A stretch of 64,000 nt of DNA from Ascoidea rubescens DSM 1968 (GCF_001661345.1 NW_017962916.1:976461-1040460); one strand, 5' to 3'. Positions 17,923-29,554 are shown, numbered from the stretch's first letter. The notes: a model not told the origin generated them from the sequence alone. Program-made: numbers and translations.

Positions 17923-18867
17923 ATGCACGTTTTACTTACTAATGATGATGGTCCTCCTAACGATATCACCTCTCCATATATCAGATTTCTAGTCGATGCA
18001 GTTGATGAATACACTGATTGGGATCTAAGCATTTGCTTACCAAGTGTCCAAAAATCTTGGATCGGAAAGGCATATTTTGCTGGTAAGAATTTAACTGCTT
18101 CTTTTATTTATCCAACTAATATTAAGAACTCAAACTCTTTTAATGGACCTTTTGCTTTGCCTGATAGCTCCTTTCGAAAAACTCACAAGGAATGGGCTTT
18201 AATCGATAGCACACCAGCAGCATGTGCCGATATTGGAGTCAATTATCTTTACAAAGACAAAGGTCCTGTTGATTTGGTCATTTCGGGTCCAAACTACGGA
18301 AGAAACACAACTGCTCTATATGCATTGACCAGTGGAACCATTGGTGCTGCTTTAGAAGCTACTTTAATTGGGAAAAAATCAATAGCTGTATCATTTGCTT
18401 TCGAATCAAATGATATCGATGAACATATTATCAAGTATGCTTCCAAGATTTCGGTAAAATTAATTGAGCATCTTTATAACAGTTGGCCAAATGACAATTC
18501 AACCGAATTATACTCAATCAACATCCCATTAATTGAAACATTAAATAAAAGCGAAATAGTCTATGCTCCAATACTTGGAAATAAATGGCACTCAGTTTTC
18601 ACTGCTTTTGATCAGGAACCAAGACCTGGTTTCAAAGAAGATGCAGTGATGATAAAAGATGATCCGATTGATATTATCGATGGTAGCATAGTCAATCAAC
18701 TACAATTTAGATGGGATCCTGATTATAATGAAGTTCATAAAACTGTTTCAGAATCCAATGGCATAAACGATGGAATAGTTCTTGCTCAAGGAAATATAGC
18801 TGTAACACCTTTAAGAGCTAACTTTGCTGCACCTTTTTCTCAAGGTAAAATACACTTGGATATTTAA
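17923..18867 (+). CDS. Stand-alone SurE-family nucleotidase/phosphatase (Pby1 N-terminal type)
   Basis: The 314-residue product belongs to the SurE family of metal-dependent nucleoside-monophosphate or acid phosphatases. It begins MHVLLTNDDGPP with the two aspartates of the metal site at residues 8-9, and shows SVQKSWIGKAYFAGKNLTA, STPAACADIG, the conserved ISGPNYGRNT loop and SGTIGAALEA. In S. cerevisiae the same domain forms the N-terminal half of Pby1, fused to a tubulin-tyrosine-ligase-like domain. Here the frame ends in TAA after the SurE domain and no ligase domain follows, so it resembles the stand-alone enzyme of other yeasts. It lies near RXT2 as in S. cerevisiae. The start is a clear ATG. 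Confidence 0.9.
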   Translation: MHVLLTNDDGPPNDITSPYIRFLVDAVDEYTDWDLSICLPSVQKSWIGKAYFAGKNLTASFIYPTNIKNSNSFNGPFALPDSSFRKTHKEWALIDSTPAACADIGVNYLYKDKGPVDLVISGPNYGRNTTALYALTSGTIGAALEATLIGKKSIAVSFAFESNDIDEHIIKYASKISVKLIEHLYNSWPNDNSTELYSINIPLIETLNKSEIVYAPILGNKWHSVFTAFDQEPRPGFKEDAVMIKDDPIDIIDGSIVNQLQFRWDPDYNEVHKTVSESNGINDGIVLAQGNIAVTPLRANFAAPFSQGKIHLDI

Positions 18868-18975
18868 TTTTATATATTTAATTTTATATATTCAGTTTTA
18901 CATATTCAATTCCGAAACTTGCCTGAAATTGTTCAGAAATTCTAGATCAGTTTTTCTACAGTTTTTTTTTTTTAA

Positions 18976-19368
18976 TTTTACTTTTATTAAAATATATATT
19001 GTTGATTAACAAAAGGCATCAATCAGAGCAGAGCAAGCAGCCCATAAAATAGGCCAGATTTTGGGCCACTCTATCCTAAAAAATTCAATAATCCCAAGTT
19101 CGATATAGAAAGTCGTCAACAACACTCATGCCATAAAGCACTAATTCAAAATGGAATCATTGACTGTTCAATAGAACCTCGCATATAAACCATCAGTGTA
19201 TAAACCACCAAGATACAAATAATCTGAATATATAATTACCAAAAGATAATATTCAATCACAAAAGCAAACAACAATAGCCCAATATTAGGTCTATTTTAT
19301 GGGCTGCTTGCTCTGCTCTGATTGATGCCTTTTGTTAATCAACAATATATATTTTAATAAAAGTAAAA
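18976..19368. repeat. Inverted repeat of about 80 bp per arm around a 233-bp centre
   Basis: The left arm (about 18976-19055) and right arm (about 19289-19368) are almost perfect reverse complements, sharing the blocks TATATATTGTTGATTAACAA, AGGCATCAATCAGAGCAGAG and CAAGCAGCCCATAAAATAG, with one mismatch near the inner end. The centre has no long reading frame. No convincing target-site duplication is visible at the edges. It could be a MITE-like element (a short non-autonomous DNA transposon with long terminal inverted repeats), a structural hairpin, or a small inverted-repeat locus of the kind some yeasts use at centromeres. It lies directly 3' of the SurE gene. Confidence 0.85.
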
Positions 19369-19379
19369 TCAATTATTTT

Positions 19380-19425
19380 TCCTATTTGTTTCCTATTTGT
19401 TTCCTATTTGTTTCCCATTTATTTC
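19380..19425. repeat. Short tandem TTTCCTATTTG repeat
   Basis: A unit of 11-12 bases (TTTCCTATTTG) is repeated about four times just outside the right arm of the inverted repeat, followed by a long T-rich run. Confidence 0.7.
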
Positions 19426-19514
19426 CTATTTTTTATTTTTTTTTATTTTTTTTTTCTCTAGAATATTGGAAAACTTGGTATCCATAATCTTTACCAGTAG
19501 TACTTTTCTGGAAC

Positions 19515-19829
19515 ATGTTCGACCCAAGAGAAGGATCTTTAGTTGGAGGATCACCATCTCTGTTTTTGTGCAGAGTTCATAGTAATGTGAGCTCTACCTT
19601 TATATTTTGCTTGAAAAAATCTATTATCAATGTGTTCTGGCTTCATCCAAAATCAAAAAACCTGAATGGTAAAATAATTTTATTAAATACAATAAAAATC
19701 AGATATATTTCTCAATTAAATACAAAAACGCAAATAAAAAAAAGGGATAGTAACATCTCAATTACAGACCTTGAGCCAAAAAAACAACTTATTTTTGGAT
19801 CATTTAATCGTTTAGTGAGACAAAATTAG
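19515..19829 (+). CDS. Unassigned small open frame
   Basis: A 104-codon frame starts at an ATG (MFDPREGSLVGGSPSLFLCR) and ends in SFNRLVRQN. It is basic (many Lys/Arg) with no recognisable motif, signal or membrane segment. The composition is plausible for a small mitochondrial or ribosomal protein, but I cannot support a name, and it may be a relic or chance frame. Confidence 0.28.
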   Translation: MFDPREGSLVGGSPSLFLCRVHSNVSSTFIFCLKKSIINVFWLHPKSKNLNGKIILLNTIKIRYISQLNTKTQIKKRDSNISITDLEPKKQLIFGSFNRLVRQN

Positions 19830-19954
19830 AGACAAATAATTAATTAGAGCCAAAATATCTACAACTGTTAGAAACCAATGTCGTTTTTACAAATGTCGCA
19901 CTTGTGATTGTTAAAAATGCCAAACCTATTTAATGAAGCTCGTTTTATATTTCC

Positions 19955-22900
19955 TCAAAGATTCTTAAGATCCTCTTCCTGGGCCTCAACAAGGTACCAT
20001 ATAATTCCTTGACTTAATGAAAATGGATTTTCAGTGGGATTCTTATGATTTTCACTCGTAACTGCATGTTCTGTAATACTGACTATTCTAACCAACACCC
20101 AGTCTCGCCCTAAAAGAACCTTGGGATCTTCTTCTTTTAAAAAATAATGTGGGCAACCAATATTGAATGCTGTCCAAAAGTGTCCACTTACAATTCTATT
20201 ATAAGAATTTTCAATTCCACTAATATCATAACTAGAATTTGAAATGTTTGACTCTGCAACACTATCATTTACATCTCTTGTTGGCAAAAATAAAACCAAG
20301 TCATCTGGCTGAAAGCTTTTGATGGAAACTTTGCTTCTGAAACTCAGCATCAATGTATTGAAATTTTCTTTTTGGCTTCTTGATTCTTTTTGCAACTTCT
20401 TAGCTAGATGTTCAACATCTAAAAATCTTTTTGAAATAGATGCAGTTATAAGCTCACTATCTACATTAATTGAAGATAGAAACTGCAAATAACCTGACTC
20501 AAATTCGGAATTATTGTAATTTTCGAGTAAAAAACTGGCTTTGTTTTCGATTTTGGTGATACTAATGGCCTGCGAGTCAACACTAGCATGAATGTTTTCT
20601 GTATTTTGATAATGTACATCAAAATTTATTGGCGAGTCAATTGCTGATTGAATAGATTCATTAGCAGCCATTACTTTATCTGATGATAATGATGCAGAAG
20701 CTTCACCTTGAGTTTGAGGCTTTGTCCATTCCAAAGCTTTTTCCGCTTCACCAACTAAAATGGAATTAACATTGTTAACATCGTCGTCTTTTTGATTTTT
20801 AATTTTGTTTCTCAATCCTTTTACCCTCACAATTTTAACATACTGATTTGAACCAGCAAAATTTCCGTTTATAAAACTTTTCAAGTTATTCATGCTACTT
20901 TTGGTTAATAGTAATCCCATAGACTCTAAGCTTATACAGAAAACAGAAAAATTTTTGAATAAAAGATGACTTAAGTTCTTCAATTTAACAATAAAATTAT
21001 CGGATAATTCCAGTAGTTGCAAAGTGACATTAATTAATTGCGAATTCTTTGCCGCTAAATCTTTGTTTAGTTTTTCTAAAACATCTTCAATATCCTCAAG
21101 ATTCTCAATTTTTAATTGCAAATTTGAAAGTTCGTTTTCCAACTCATTTCTTTCTTTTGTGACCTCCACTTCTTTCGATGCCATATTCGCTAATAAATCT
21201 TGCTTCATAGAATTGATTTCATCATAACTTTCTTTTATATTTTTGAAAGCAGATTTTTGTTTGTTTATTTCTTTATGTAATTCGTTAATCTCAGAAGATT
21301 TAATGTCAATTTGTTTGCTCAACTCATTAATTTGGAAATTTTTGTCCTTTATTTGGTCGTTTAATAATGACATATGGGAATCTTTATCGGTTTTCTCACT
21401 TTCTATCGTCTTGATGATGATGTCTCTATTTGCTATCTCAGCTTTTATATTTTTAATAGCAAGTTCCTTATCATTCATCTCAATTTTCATTTTTTCAATT
21501 TCAATACTTTTCAAGTTATTTTCCTCTTCTAATGCGGAAAAATCTGCTTGAAAATCACTAGAATCTGTTGTCTCTCTTTCTTTTATTCCAGTCTTTTTCA
21601 AGTTTTGGATTTCATCTTCCTTTTCTTGTAAATTTTTTTGAATAAAATCGATTTGGTTTTTCAATTTTATTACACTCTGTTCTGAACTTGATAAAAGACT
21701 TTTTGTATTTTCATGGTTAATTTTTAAATCATCGAATTGTTTGCTCAAAGTATTATAATCCTGAGACATCATTTTATAATTATTTTGAGCTTCAAGTAAA
21801 CATCTCTCTTTTTTGATCAAAGCTTTTTTATTTTCTTCCAACTCTTTTTCTTTAACAAATAAACTATCTTTATTAAATAATATTTCTTTATCTTTTTCTT
21901 TTAACAATTTTGTCTTATCTTCAATTTCTGATTCAGCACTAACTAGCAATTTCCTTTTCATGTTTAGATCATTAAGGAGTTCTTTTGTTTTTTCTTTATT
22001 TTGATTTGAAGTATTAATAAAATCGTTTATTTTTTTGTCTCTGGCTTTTGAGAGATCATCAAGCTTTGATATTTCTATTTGTTTTTGCTTTAACTGATCA
22101 CTAGTCTCCTTAAATTTTACTTCCAAAGATTTGTTTTTGATATCTAGGTCATTGATTAGAGCATCTTTAGATTTAATTTGGTTTTCAAATGTGCTATTTT
22201 TCTCTCGTTGAATTTTTTCAATTTGAGTTCTAAGTAGAAATATTTCATTTTCATATGATTCAGTTTTATGTTTTAGTTCTTTATTTTCAATAAATAATCT
22301 GTTATTTTCAATTTTCAAATCATTAAATTTTTGATCATTTGAAGATATTAGAGGCTTATCAAAGTTATCTTGTGTATGATTTTTATCTTTAGAAGAGTTA
22401 TTTGAAACTAAAAGTTTTGAATTTGTCAATTGAAAATCAGTTTTACCTAATTTGAGAAATGCTGCTGCACTCTCAACACTTTCTAAAGAAGATTTTCTTC
22501 TTTGATGCGAGTTTGAGGTAATCTTTGAGGTATCAATCGTGGTTATGGTGCTTATTTTATTTAAGGATACAGTAGAGTTTGATCTTTGATTTTGCAAACT
22601 CAAACGTCTTTGTAATTGCAATATTGCCGGGTTATTAAAATCGGTAAATATTGAAGAACTATTAAGTTGATTACTTGAATTATTATTAGTTTTGTTTAAA
22701 GTTTTCAAGCTTGTAGATGAATTTGATTTTATATTTGGAAATAATATTGGCCATTGGTTTAAATTTTTATACTTATGTTGATGAAGTAAGCTTTCAAGTT
22801 TTTTAATTCTTGATTCATAACCTTGAATGACCTGATTATCAATAGAATTTTGATCTTTTGAGATATTCATATTTAAATATGGGTTAAATTTTGAATTTAA

Positions 22901-24511
22901 GTTTACTTTTTGATTTTCTAAATTATTTAAATTTTTTAGTAATAAATCTATTGATTCATTTGAGATTTGAATATTTTTCAAATTCTCTATATAATTTAGG
23001 ATATCATTTTTTGAAATATTTAAATTTATTTGTTTTATTGTGTTATCCTTATTTGTTGTTATTTCGATAGAGGATAGATTATTCATTAAAAAGATTGATT
23101 CCAAATTTAGGATTTTTAAAATAAGACCATAATTTTTGACCCAAATATTTCTGTAATTTAATTCTTTTTCCTCTATTGAGGCAAAATTTTCAGCAGTCTT
23201 TGTAGCTATTAATCTAATTTCATTATCCCATTGAATTCTTCTTAAATTTTCTATTAGGAAAAAGCCATATAATAAGGGCAAATCTATAACTGTTGATAAA
23301 TTTGATTCATTATTTTGTAGGATTTCCAATTTTTTAATTTGGGGTTTTATAAAATCTTTTAAATTTAATAGAGAAGAATTTAAATTAAAAATTTTATAAA
23401 ATAAATTTTTAAAATTTTTTTGAAAGAATTTTTTAATATTTAATAAACTCAATTGAGAATTATAGAGATTTAAAGATAAATTTGAGATTTCTGGTATGAT
23501 TGAATTTTTTTGGAAATTTAAAGAATTTATAAGAGAATTTAATTGATCAATTGATAATTTATTATTCTTTGAGGATAGAAGATTGAAATTTGGTAAATTA
23601 TTTAATATTTTTGAAGAATCATTTTTAAGGTAGTTTAGTTTAAATTTTAGATTTTTAAGAAGATTTGATAAATTAATAGTTAGGTTAATCAAATTTGATA
23701 ATAAATTATTAAAATTGATTGATATATTATTTAATAGAGATAGATCAGATAGGATTAATTCGATATTTGAGTTTAAGGTTGAGAAGTTTAAATTTAGGGA
23801 ATGAATTAAATTTTTTGATATGATTGAAGAGTTCTTTAAAGAGGATACATTTAGTAGGGAGGATAAATTTTCTTTGTTATCATTAAAGAGATGAATCTTT
23901 TTAAGGATATCGTTGAAATAAGGTAGCCAAGAGTTATTTAGAGTAATTTTGTTAAAATTTTTAATTAAATCATAGGAATAATTAAATTTTGTATTAAAAT
24001 CATTAAATGAGGTTGAGAAATATTTCAATAGAATATTTAGAGAGTTGAAGATAGTTTTAAGTTGATTCTGTAGAATGAATAGATTCTTTTCAATTATGAT
24101 TGTGTCGGATAGTATAGCAGCAGCCCAACCTAGATTTGAGGATAGGATACTTATTAGTTGACGATGGTTTGAGGTTTGAGAGTCTATAATAAAATTTGAT
24201 AGTGGGGAGTCCATTGGTTTAATTATATTTATGCTGTCTAAATCGTCTAGATTGTCTAGATTATCCAAGTTGTTTAAGTTGTTTAGGTTCTTTGAATTAT
24301 TTGAAATTTCCAAATTTTCCAAATTGTCAAAAGTTATACTTTGTAGAAAAGATATATCGTCTTTTGAGTTTTCAAGGGGATGTTTTTTGATGGGATTTGA
24401 TATTTGGTTTGTGTTTTCATCTTTTATTATTTTGCTAGAATCATAGGGGTTATCGTTATCATTATTGTTATTGTTATTGTTATCATCATCATCATCATCA
24501 TTATCATTATC

Positions 24512-24543
<32 letters not shown>

Positions 24544-24979
24544 CATTATCATTATTATCATTAACATTATCATTATTATCATTATTATCATTATTATCAT
24601 TAACATTATCATTAGGATTTGTGTTTTGATTATTTATGACATTAATATCATCTACATCTAATAATTTTTTTATATTTTTAATTGAGATTTTATTAAATAA
24701 ATAAATTTCATTTGATATCAACCAATTTGAATCTTTTATTTTTAGTGAGTTAAAGGATAATAAAAAAATGTTATTGAAGGGGATGTTGAATTGATTTGAT
24801 AAGTAATTTTTAAAATCAGCAAAATTTTGAAAAAAATAAGGGTTAATTGAGTGTGAATTACCAGTTAGAGAGTCATAAATTTTAATTTCAGGGGATGATT
24901 GAAGTTGAGATTGGAGTTGAAGTTGGGGTTGAAGTTGGGGTTGAGGTTGAGGTTGAAGTTGGGTTGGAGATTTATTCAT
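19955..24979 (-). CDS. ATG11: Atg11, selective-autophagy scaffold
   Basis: This scaffold binds cargo receptors and Atg1/Atg9 at the pre-autophagosomal site. The product has about 1674 residues from the ATG at 24979; the frame is open six codons further, but only to TTG. The N-terminal region reads IKIYDSLTGNSHSI and resembles the ubiquitin-like start of Atg11/RB1CC1 proteins. Long coiled coils occupy about residues 930-1420. The C-terminal Atg11 domain is clear, with VSGHFWTAFNIGCPHYFL, LLGRDWVLVRIVSITEHAV and a final WYLVEAQEEDL. Odd features are a Gln-Pro/Gln-Leu run after the start and an Asn/Asp run near residues 125-185. The protein is longer than S. cerevisiae Atg11 (1178), mostly through low-complexity and coiled-coil growth. 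Confidence 0.88.
24442..24618. repeat. Trinucleotide/hexanucleotide ATT-ATC repeat inside ATG11
   Basis: A 180-base tract of TTATCA, ATTATC and TCATCA units encodes the Asn/Asp run of Atg11 on the minus strand. It is in frame and likely length-variable. Confidence 0.85.
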
Positions 24980-25591
24980 TGTTTTTAATAGTGACAATTT
25001 TAATACAGTAATAATAAAGCAGGATAAATTAGAGTTTTAAGAAGGAGATAAGAAATTCAAGAAATTGAATTAAAAATCGGAAATACTATTAGTGGTGATG
25101 GAAAAGTGAAAGAGATAAAGAAATACTTGGTGGGTGGGTATATAACTGGGGATCTTTCAATAATTTGATATTTCAATAACAATAGAGAGAAATAAAGGGT
25201 ATTATTTAATTGTCAGTGAGCCCACAGAACGTTTGATAAGGCGAAATTCCAAATCAGTGCAAGTGTTGGGTGAGCACAGAAACTATGATGGGTGAGATGA
25301 GAAAGAAGATGGAAGCCCAAGTAAACAGCAGCCAGACAGCAAACAACAACCAATAAATAACTGAAGAACTGAAGAGATGAAGAGGTAAACAGAAGTGAGA
25401 CGAGAAAGATAAAAGAGGACTATACTCTATTTATATCGGTTCTTCAGCTTGGTCCACAGAGCCCTAGGGCTGTACAAAGAGACCGTCTGGATGGGTCTTC
25501 TCCCAGCGGCTAAAAGCAACAAGAGAAACGAGCAAGAAGAAAAGAAAAGAACAGAACAGGAGAGAACAACTAAAGAGAAGAAGAGACCACC
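24980..25591. promoter_or_regulatory. Divergent promoter between ATG11 and MRX8
   Basis: About 610 bases separate the two start codons. The half near ATG11 is AT-rich; base composition rises toward MRX8 from about 25440 onward. A purine-rich stretch of repeated AGAAGA/AACAGG precedes the MRX8 ATG and would form its 5' leader. No named site was identified. Confidence 0.5.
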
Positions 25592-26530
25592 ATGCTTGCG
25601 TTCTCCAGAAGAACCGCCTCTCGTTGCTTTACCTCTTGTGCTGCTTCTGCTTCTCCGGCCCCACACACAGCGCACGCCAAACAGCACCTGCCTGGGCTCC
25701 AGTTGACGGCTGACCTACTCAACCAACAATACAAGCAGCAGTTGCAGTTTCTTCTTGACAGCAAGAAGAGCGAGTCTGCCACCAATGTCTTCTTCAACAA
25801 GACCAAGATCACCCTTGAGTGGAGTGTGGTTGACTACCGCAAGATTCCCGGCGAGGCCCATGCTGATGAGCCCGATGGCTCTCGTCCAGACCCAGGTTTA
25901 GAGTTGCAGAGCACCAACAGCTTGTCGGTGAAGCAGCGAGTGAATCTCTTGCCAGAGGTGCTCTTCATGGGCAAGTACAACTCGGGCAAGTCCACGTTGC
26001 TCAACGCCCTAATAACACCCTCACAGAACAAAAAACTCGACGAGATCTGCTATGTGTCCAAAACAGCTGGCTTCACCAAAACTCTCCGATGCTTCAATTT
26101 GAACAAGAAATTCAAGATCATTGACAGTCCTGGCTACGGAACAAAGGCTCTTCCCTCCCAGGGCCAATTGATTCTCAAGTACATTCAAAACAGGTCCCAG
26201 CTACGAAAAGTGCTACTCTTGGTCAGCACCCCGATAGGCATCAAGAACGACGACTTGTCGATCATCGACATCCTCTACGAGAACAACATCTACTTCGACA
26301 TTATATTTACCAAGATCGACAAAGTCTCCCATATGAGTCAGATCCAGGCCACTGTCGACACCCTCAACAGCTTTTTGGCTGACAACGAGTACCACATCAA
26401 GCCCCATCTTTATTTCTGCTGTGCTCTGTCGCGCAAAAAAGACGTTCCTCGCCAGGGCATCGCCGACCTTCGCTACAACCTCTTGCAGTCGTGCGAGGTT
26501 CCTCTCTTCGCCCCCAAGAAGCGCTCGTAG
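25592..26530 (+). CDS. MRX8: Mitochondrial EngB/YihA-type GTPase Mrx8
   Basis: This GTPase of the EngB family is linked to the mitochondrial translation/expressosome machinery. The 312-residue product starts at the ATG with a basic, Ser/Ala-rich presequence (MLAFSRRTASRCFTSC). G-domain motifs: GKYNSGKST (127-135), KTAGFTKT (about 157-164), DSPGYG (178-183) and TKID (about 239-242). The C-terminal GIADLRYNLLQSC fits the end of the fold. The gene is strikingly richer in G and C than its neighbours, with C or G at most third codon positions (CTC, GAC, AAC, GAG), unlike the A/T-ending codons elsewhere in the window. Confidence 0.9.
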   Translation: MLAFSRRTASRCFTSCAASASPAPHTAHAKQHLPGLQLTADLLNQQYKQQLQFLLDSKKSESATNVFFNKTKITLEWSVVDYRKIPGEAHADEPDGSRPDPGLELQSTNSLSVKQRVNLLPEVLFMGKYNSGKSTLLNALITPSQNKKLDEICYVSKTAGFTKTLRCFNLNKKFKIIDSPGYGTKALPSQGQLILKYIQNRSQLRKVLLLVSTPIGIKNDDLSIIDILYENNIYFDIIFTKIDKVSHMSQIQATVDTLNSFLADNEYHIKPHLYFCCALSRKKDVPRQGIADLRYNLLQSCEVPLFAPKKRS

Positions 26531-26834
26531 CCCACGTGTACATACCCTGTGCTTCCTGCACATATGCATTAGTCATCTGCTATACCATTCCAGGTTACAC
26601 ACTTATATTTCCTGTGTTATTTCTATTTACAATAGTGTCAAGCATGGTCTGTTCCAGTTATATATATTAATCACGTGCTTAAACTCGATTATGTGTTTAG
26701 CGGCGGCTATTTCTTCTTTTTGTGATTCTTCACCAACTTTTCGCCATCTCTTTTTGGATCAACACTAACTGGATATCATCAGCTAAATTCAACTGAATAC
26801 AATTAAAGGCAATTAAAGGCAATTAAAGTCAATT
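26531..26834. promoter_or_regulatory. TAH11 upstream region with two CACGTG sites
   Basis: The spacer between MRX8 and TAH11 contains CACGTG palindromes at 26533-26538 and 26672-26677, candidate Cbf1/Pho4-type sites, and a short AATTAAAGGC tandem repeat just before the TAH11 ATG. No MCB (ACGCGT) is present, although the gene is a replication factor. Confidence 0.45.
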
Positions 26835-27632
26835 ATGCAAAACTCGGTTTATGGAGAAGAGTTGGTGATTGATTTGCTGGCTTTGGACAGTATCAAGACA
26901 AAATATCAGACCTTGGACCAATTGATTTTAACTCTACTTCAAAATGGCTTTTGTGTATTGAAAAATTTCAATCTCTTATCGTTGGATATCCAAAATGACC
27001 TGACATCAACTGAAGCTTTATTAAATGACTTTCTTCAAAAAGATAACATTGATTACTTTTTCAACTATTATCGAAATCAAAATCATACAATTCAAAGTTC
27101 TTTTAATGGTTTTTATGAATCTGAAAATCAATTTTTCCAACATCAACAACATTATCAAAATTATCAGGAATTCAATTGGAATGTAAACAAAAAGGATTTG
27201 TCTAATCTAGAAAAATCAAAAAGCTTAAAACTTGACTCAATTTTTAATACTGATGAAATTTATAGAAATTTATTTTCCAACTCTTCCTTTCTCAATACTA
27301 TCGACACAAATGATCAATCAATAATTAATTTAAACTTATTGTATCAAAGGTTTCTTAACCTATCAAATCACTTAATTTGCTTAATATTTGATTATTTAAA
27401 TATAGATATATCCAATTTTCATCTACTATTTAATAACAGTTCTAATAAAAATTCTACCAACAATAACTCTAATAATGAATCTTATAATGAATTATCAGTT
27501 ATCAAATTATTAAATTCTCATGAATTTAATCTTGACATTGAAAATAATGATAATCATTATATAAATCAATTAATAAAATCTTCAATTTCTTCAAACAATA
27601 CTACAATTACAGCTGATAATAATAATAATAAC

Positions 27633-27719
<87 letters not shown>

Positions 27720-27728
27720 NATAATAAC

Positions 27729-27817
<89 letters not shown>

Positions 27818-29495
27818 ATTATTATCCAAAAAAATTTATGAATCAATTCTATCAAATTATAAATCACTTCAAAAATTTAATAATTTATCCTTTTTGTCTT
27901 TTTTTTACATCAACGATTTAAATTCAATCAATTTATCCTCTTTTACAAATTCATCATCTTATAATTTTAATTTACTCACCTCTTCAAATAATTCAAATAA
28001 TTCAAATAATTCAAATCATTCAAATGGCTATTTATTACTATCCATTGGCAAATTATTTGAATTCATTTCAAATGGCTTTTTCATTTCAAATATTAATCAA
28101 ATTTCTGTAAATTCAACAAATAATCCTACTTTCTTTCAATTTAATCATTTCCCTAATTTAAATTTATCTCTTAATCATCAAAATTCTTTAAAATTAATTA
28201 AATTATTTGATGATTTAAAATATGACCTGTCTTATTATACAAATTTAATTAATCAAAGATCTTTAAAATTAAGTCAAAATCAAAATCAAAATCAAAATCA
28301 AAATCAAATTTATTCTCTATTTTTCAACAATTCTCTCAATTTTGGCAATCTATTAATTTATTATAAAATTTTAAAATATTACTCACTATTTCAATCAAAG
28401 TCCTCTTCTCCTTCATCGACAATTAATTCTCATTATAAAAACTTTTTTCAAAATTTTTTATTTAAAAATTTATTTCAATTTCTCAACCTTCAAATTAAAA
28501 ATTTATTTCAATCTGTAATCTCTTTAAAGGAATTATTTGCAAATTTAGATAACTTATTATACACTCATTTCTTAAAACATATAAATATACCGTTGTTATC
28601 AAACTTTTTACATGAAATCTCACTTATAACCTTAAAAGATTTCTCTCTAAAAAATATTTGGCAAATTTTATACCTATATCCAAATTCATATAAAATTTTA
28701 AAATACAAAAATTCTAAAAAAAAAGATGATTTTCTAATTAAATTACCAAACGATATCAATTTATCAACTTTTGCATCCTTATTAATGAAAAGAAAAAAAA
28801 AATTTAACTCAAAAATTGATAATTACATTCAAGCTATTTTAAATGATAAAATTGATAAATCTCACAATAATTTCGACTTTTATAATCCTCATCCCATTTT
28901 TGAAGAAATTGAAGAGGAAAACTATAACAATAAAAAGAGAAAACTAGTTTTTGATAAAAATTCTTGTAGACAAAGAAAAATATTAAAATCTGAAATTCAT
29001 GAAACAATAACTATAAATAAAACTGAGAATTCTAATACTAATAACGATCCAGCTAAAAAATTGTCTTTATTAGAAAGAATTAGATTAAAAGAAAAAAATA
29101 AACTTGAAGCAAATAAATTAAAATATAGAAACAATACAATTGATTCTAATAAACCTATCAAAAAGATTAAAGAAGAAAATTATTTAATTGGGAAATTAAA
29201 GCCTGTATTCAATATACTATATTTTTTAGAAAATAATAAACCATATTCTATAAATAAATTAGCTGAAAAAATACTTGATAGTTCAACATCAACTTCATTA
29301 AGTACAAAGGAGGCAACACAAATCTTAAATATAATGGATAAAAGATTGCCAAATGAAATTTTTCAAATAGTCGAATTTAAAAATGGAAAACCAAGCAATG
29401 AAAATGAAACAAAAATAAAAGAAGAAATTCAAACTCGCATCGTTAAGTTTAATTTTTTTAATAAAAGAGATGAAATACTTAAATACCTTTCCTAA
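26835..29495 (+). CDS. TAH11: Cdt1/Tah11 replication-licensing factor
   Basis: Cdt1 binds Mcm2-7 and loads it on origins with ORC and Cdc6. The product has about 886 residues from the ATG (MQNSVYGEELVIDLLALDS). The start, with LDQLILTLLQNGFCVLKNF, fits the dioxygenase-like N-terminal fold of yeast Cdt1. Near the C-terminus KLSLLERIRLKEKNK matches the conserved LLERIRxKE motif that opens the C-terminal winged-helix, Mcm-binding domain, followed by VFNILYFLE and the final helices. A long pure Asn run lies near residues 260-327. The assignment rests on the C-terminal motif and overall shape; the central part is poorly conserved. Confidence 0.75.
27616..27815. repeat. (AAT)n tract of about 200 bp with an ambiguous base
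   Basis: An almost perfect AAT trinucleotide repeat, interrupted by two AAC codons, encodes more than 60 consecutive Asn in the Cdt1-like protein. Base 27720 is called n. The true repeat length is therefore uncertain, and the array may be collapsed in the assembly. Confidence 0.95.
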
Positions 29496-29554
29496 AATCA
29501 TATATATTTATTTTATCATAATATTTTTCTTTGACATAGAAAAAAGAAGATAAA

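Noticed and set aside
18976-19368. Long terminal repeat of a retroelement
   Set aside because: The two copies are inverted, not direct, and no coding parts of a retroelement lie between or near them.
25427-25812. Overlapping frames on both strands at the MRX8 leader
   Set aside because: They are shadows of the GC-richer MRX8 region; only the MRX8 frame has GTPase motifs.
27566-27867. Minus-strand poly-Leu and poly-Tyr frames
   Set aside because: They are the complement of the AAT repeat inside the Cdt1-like gene.
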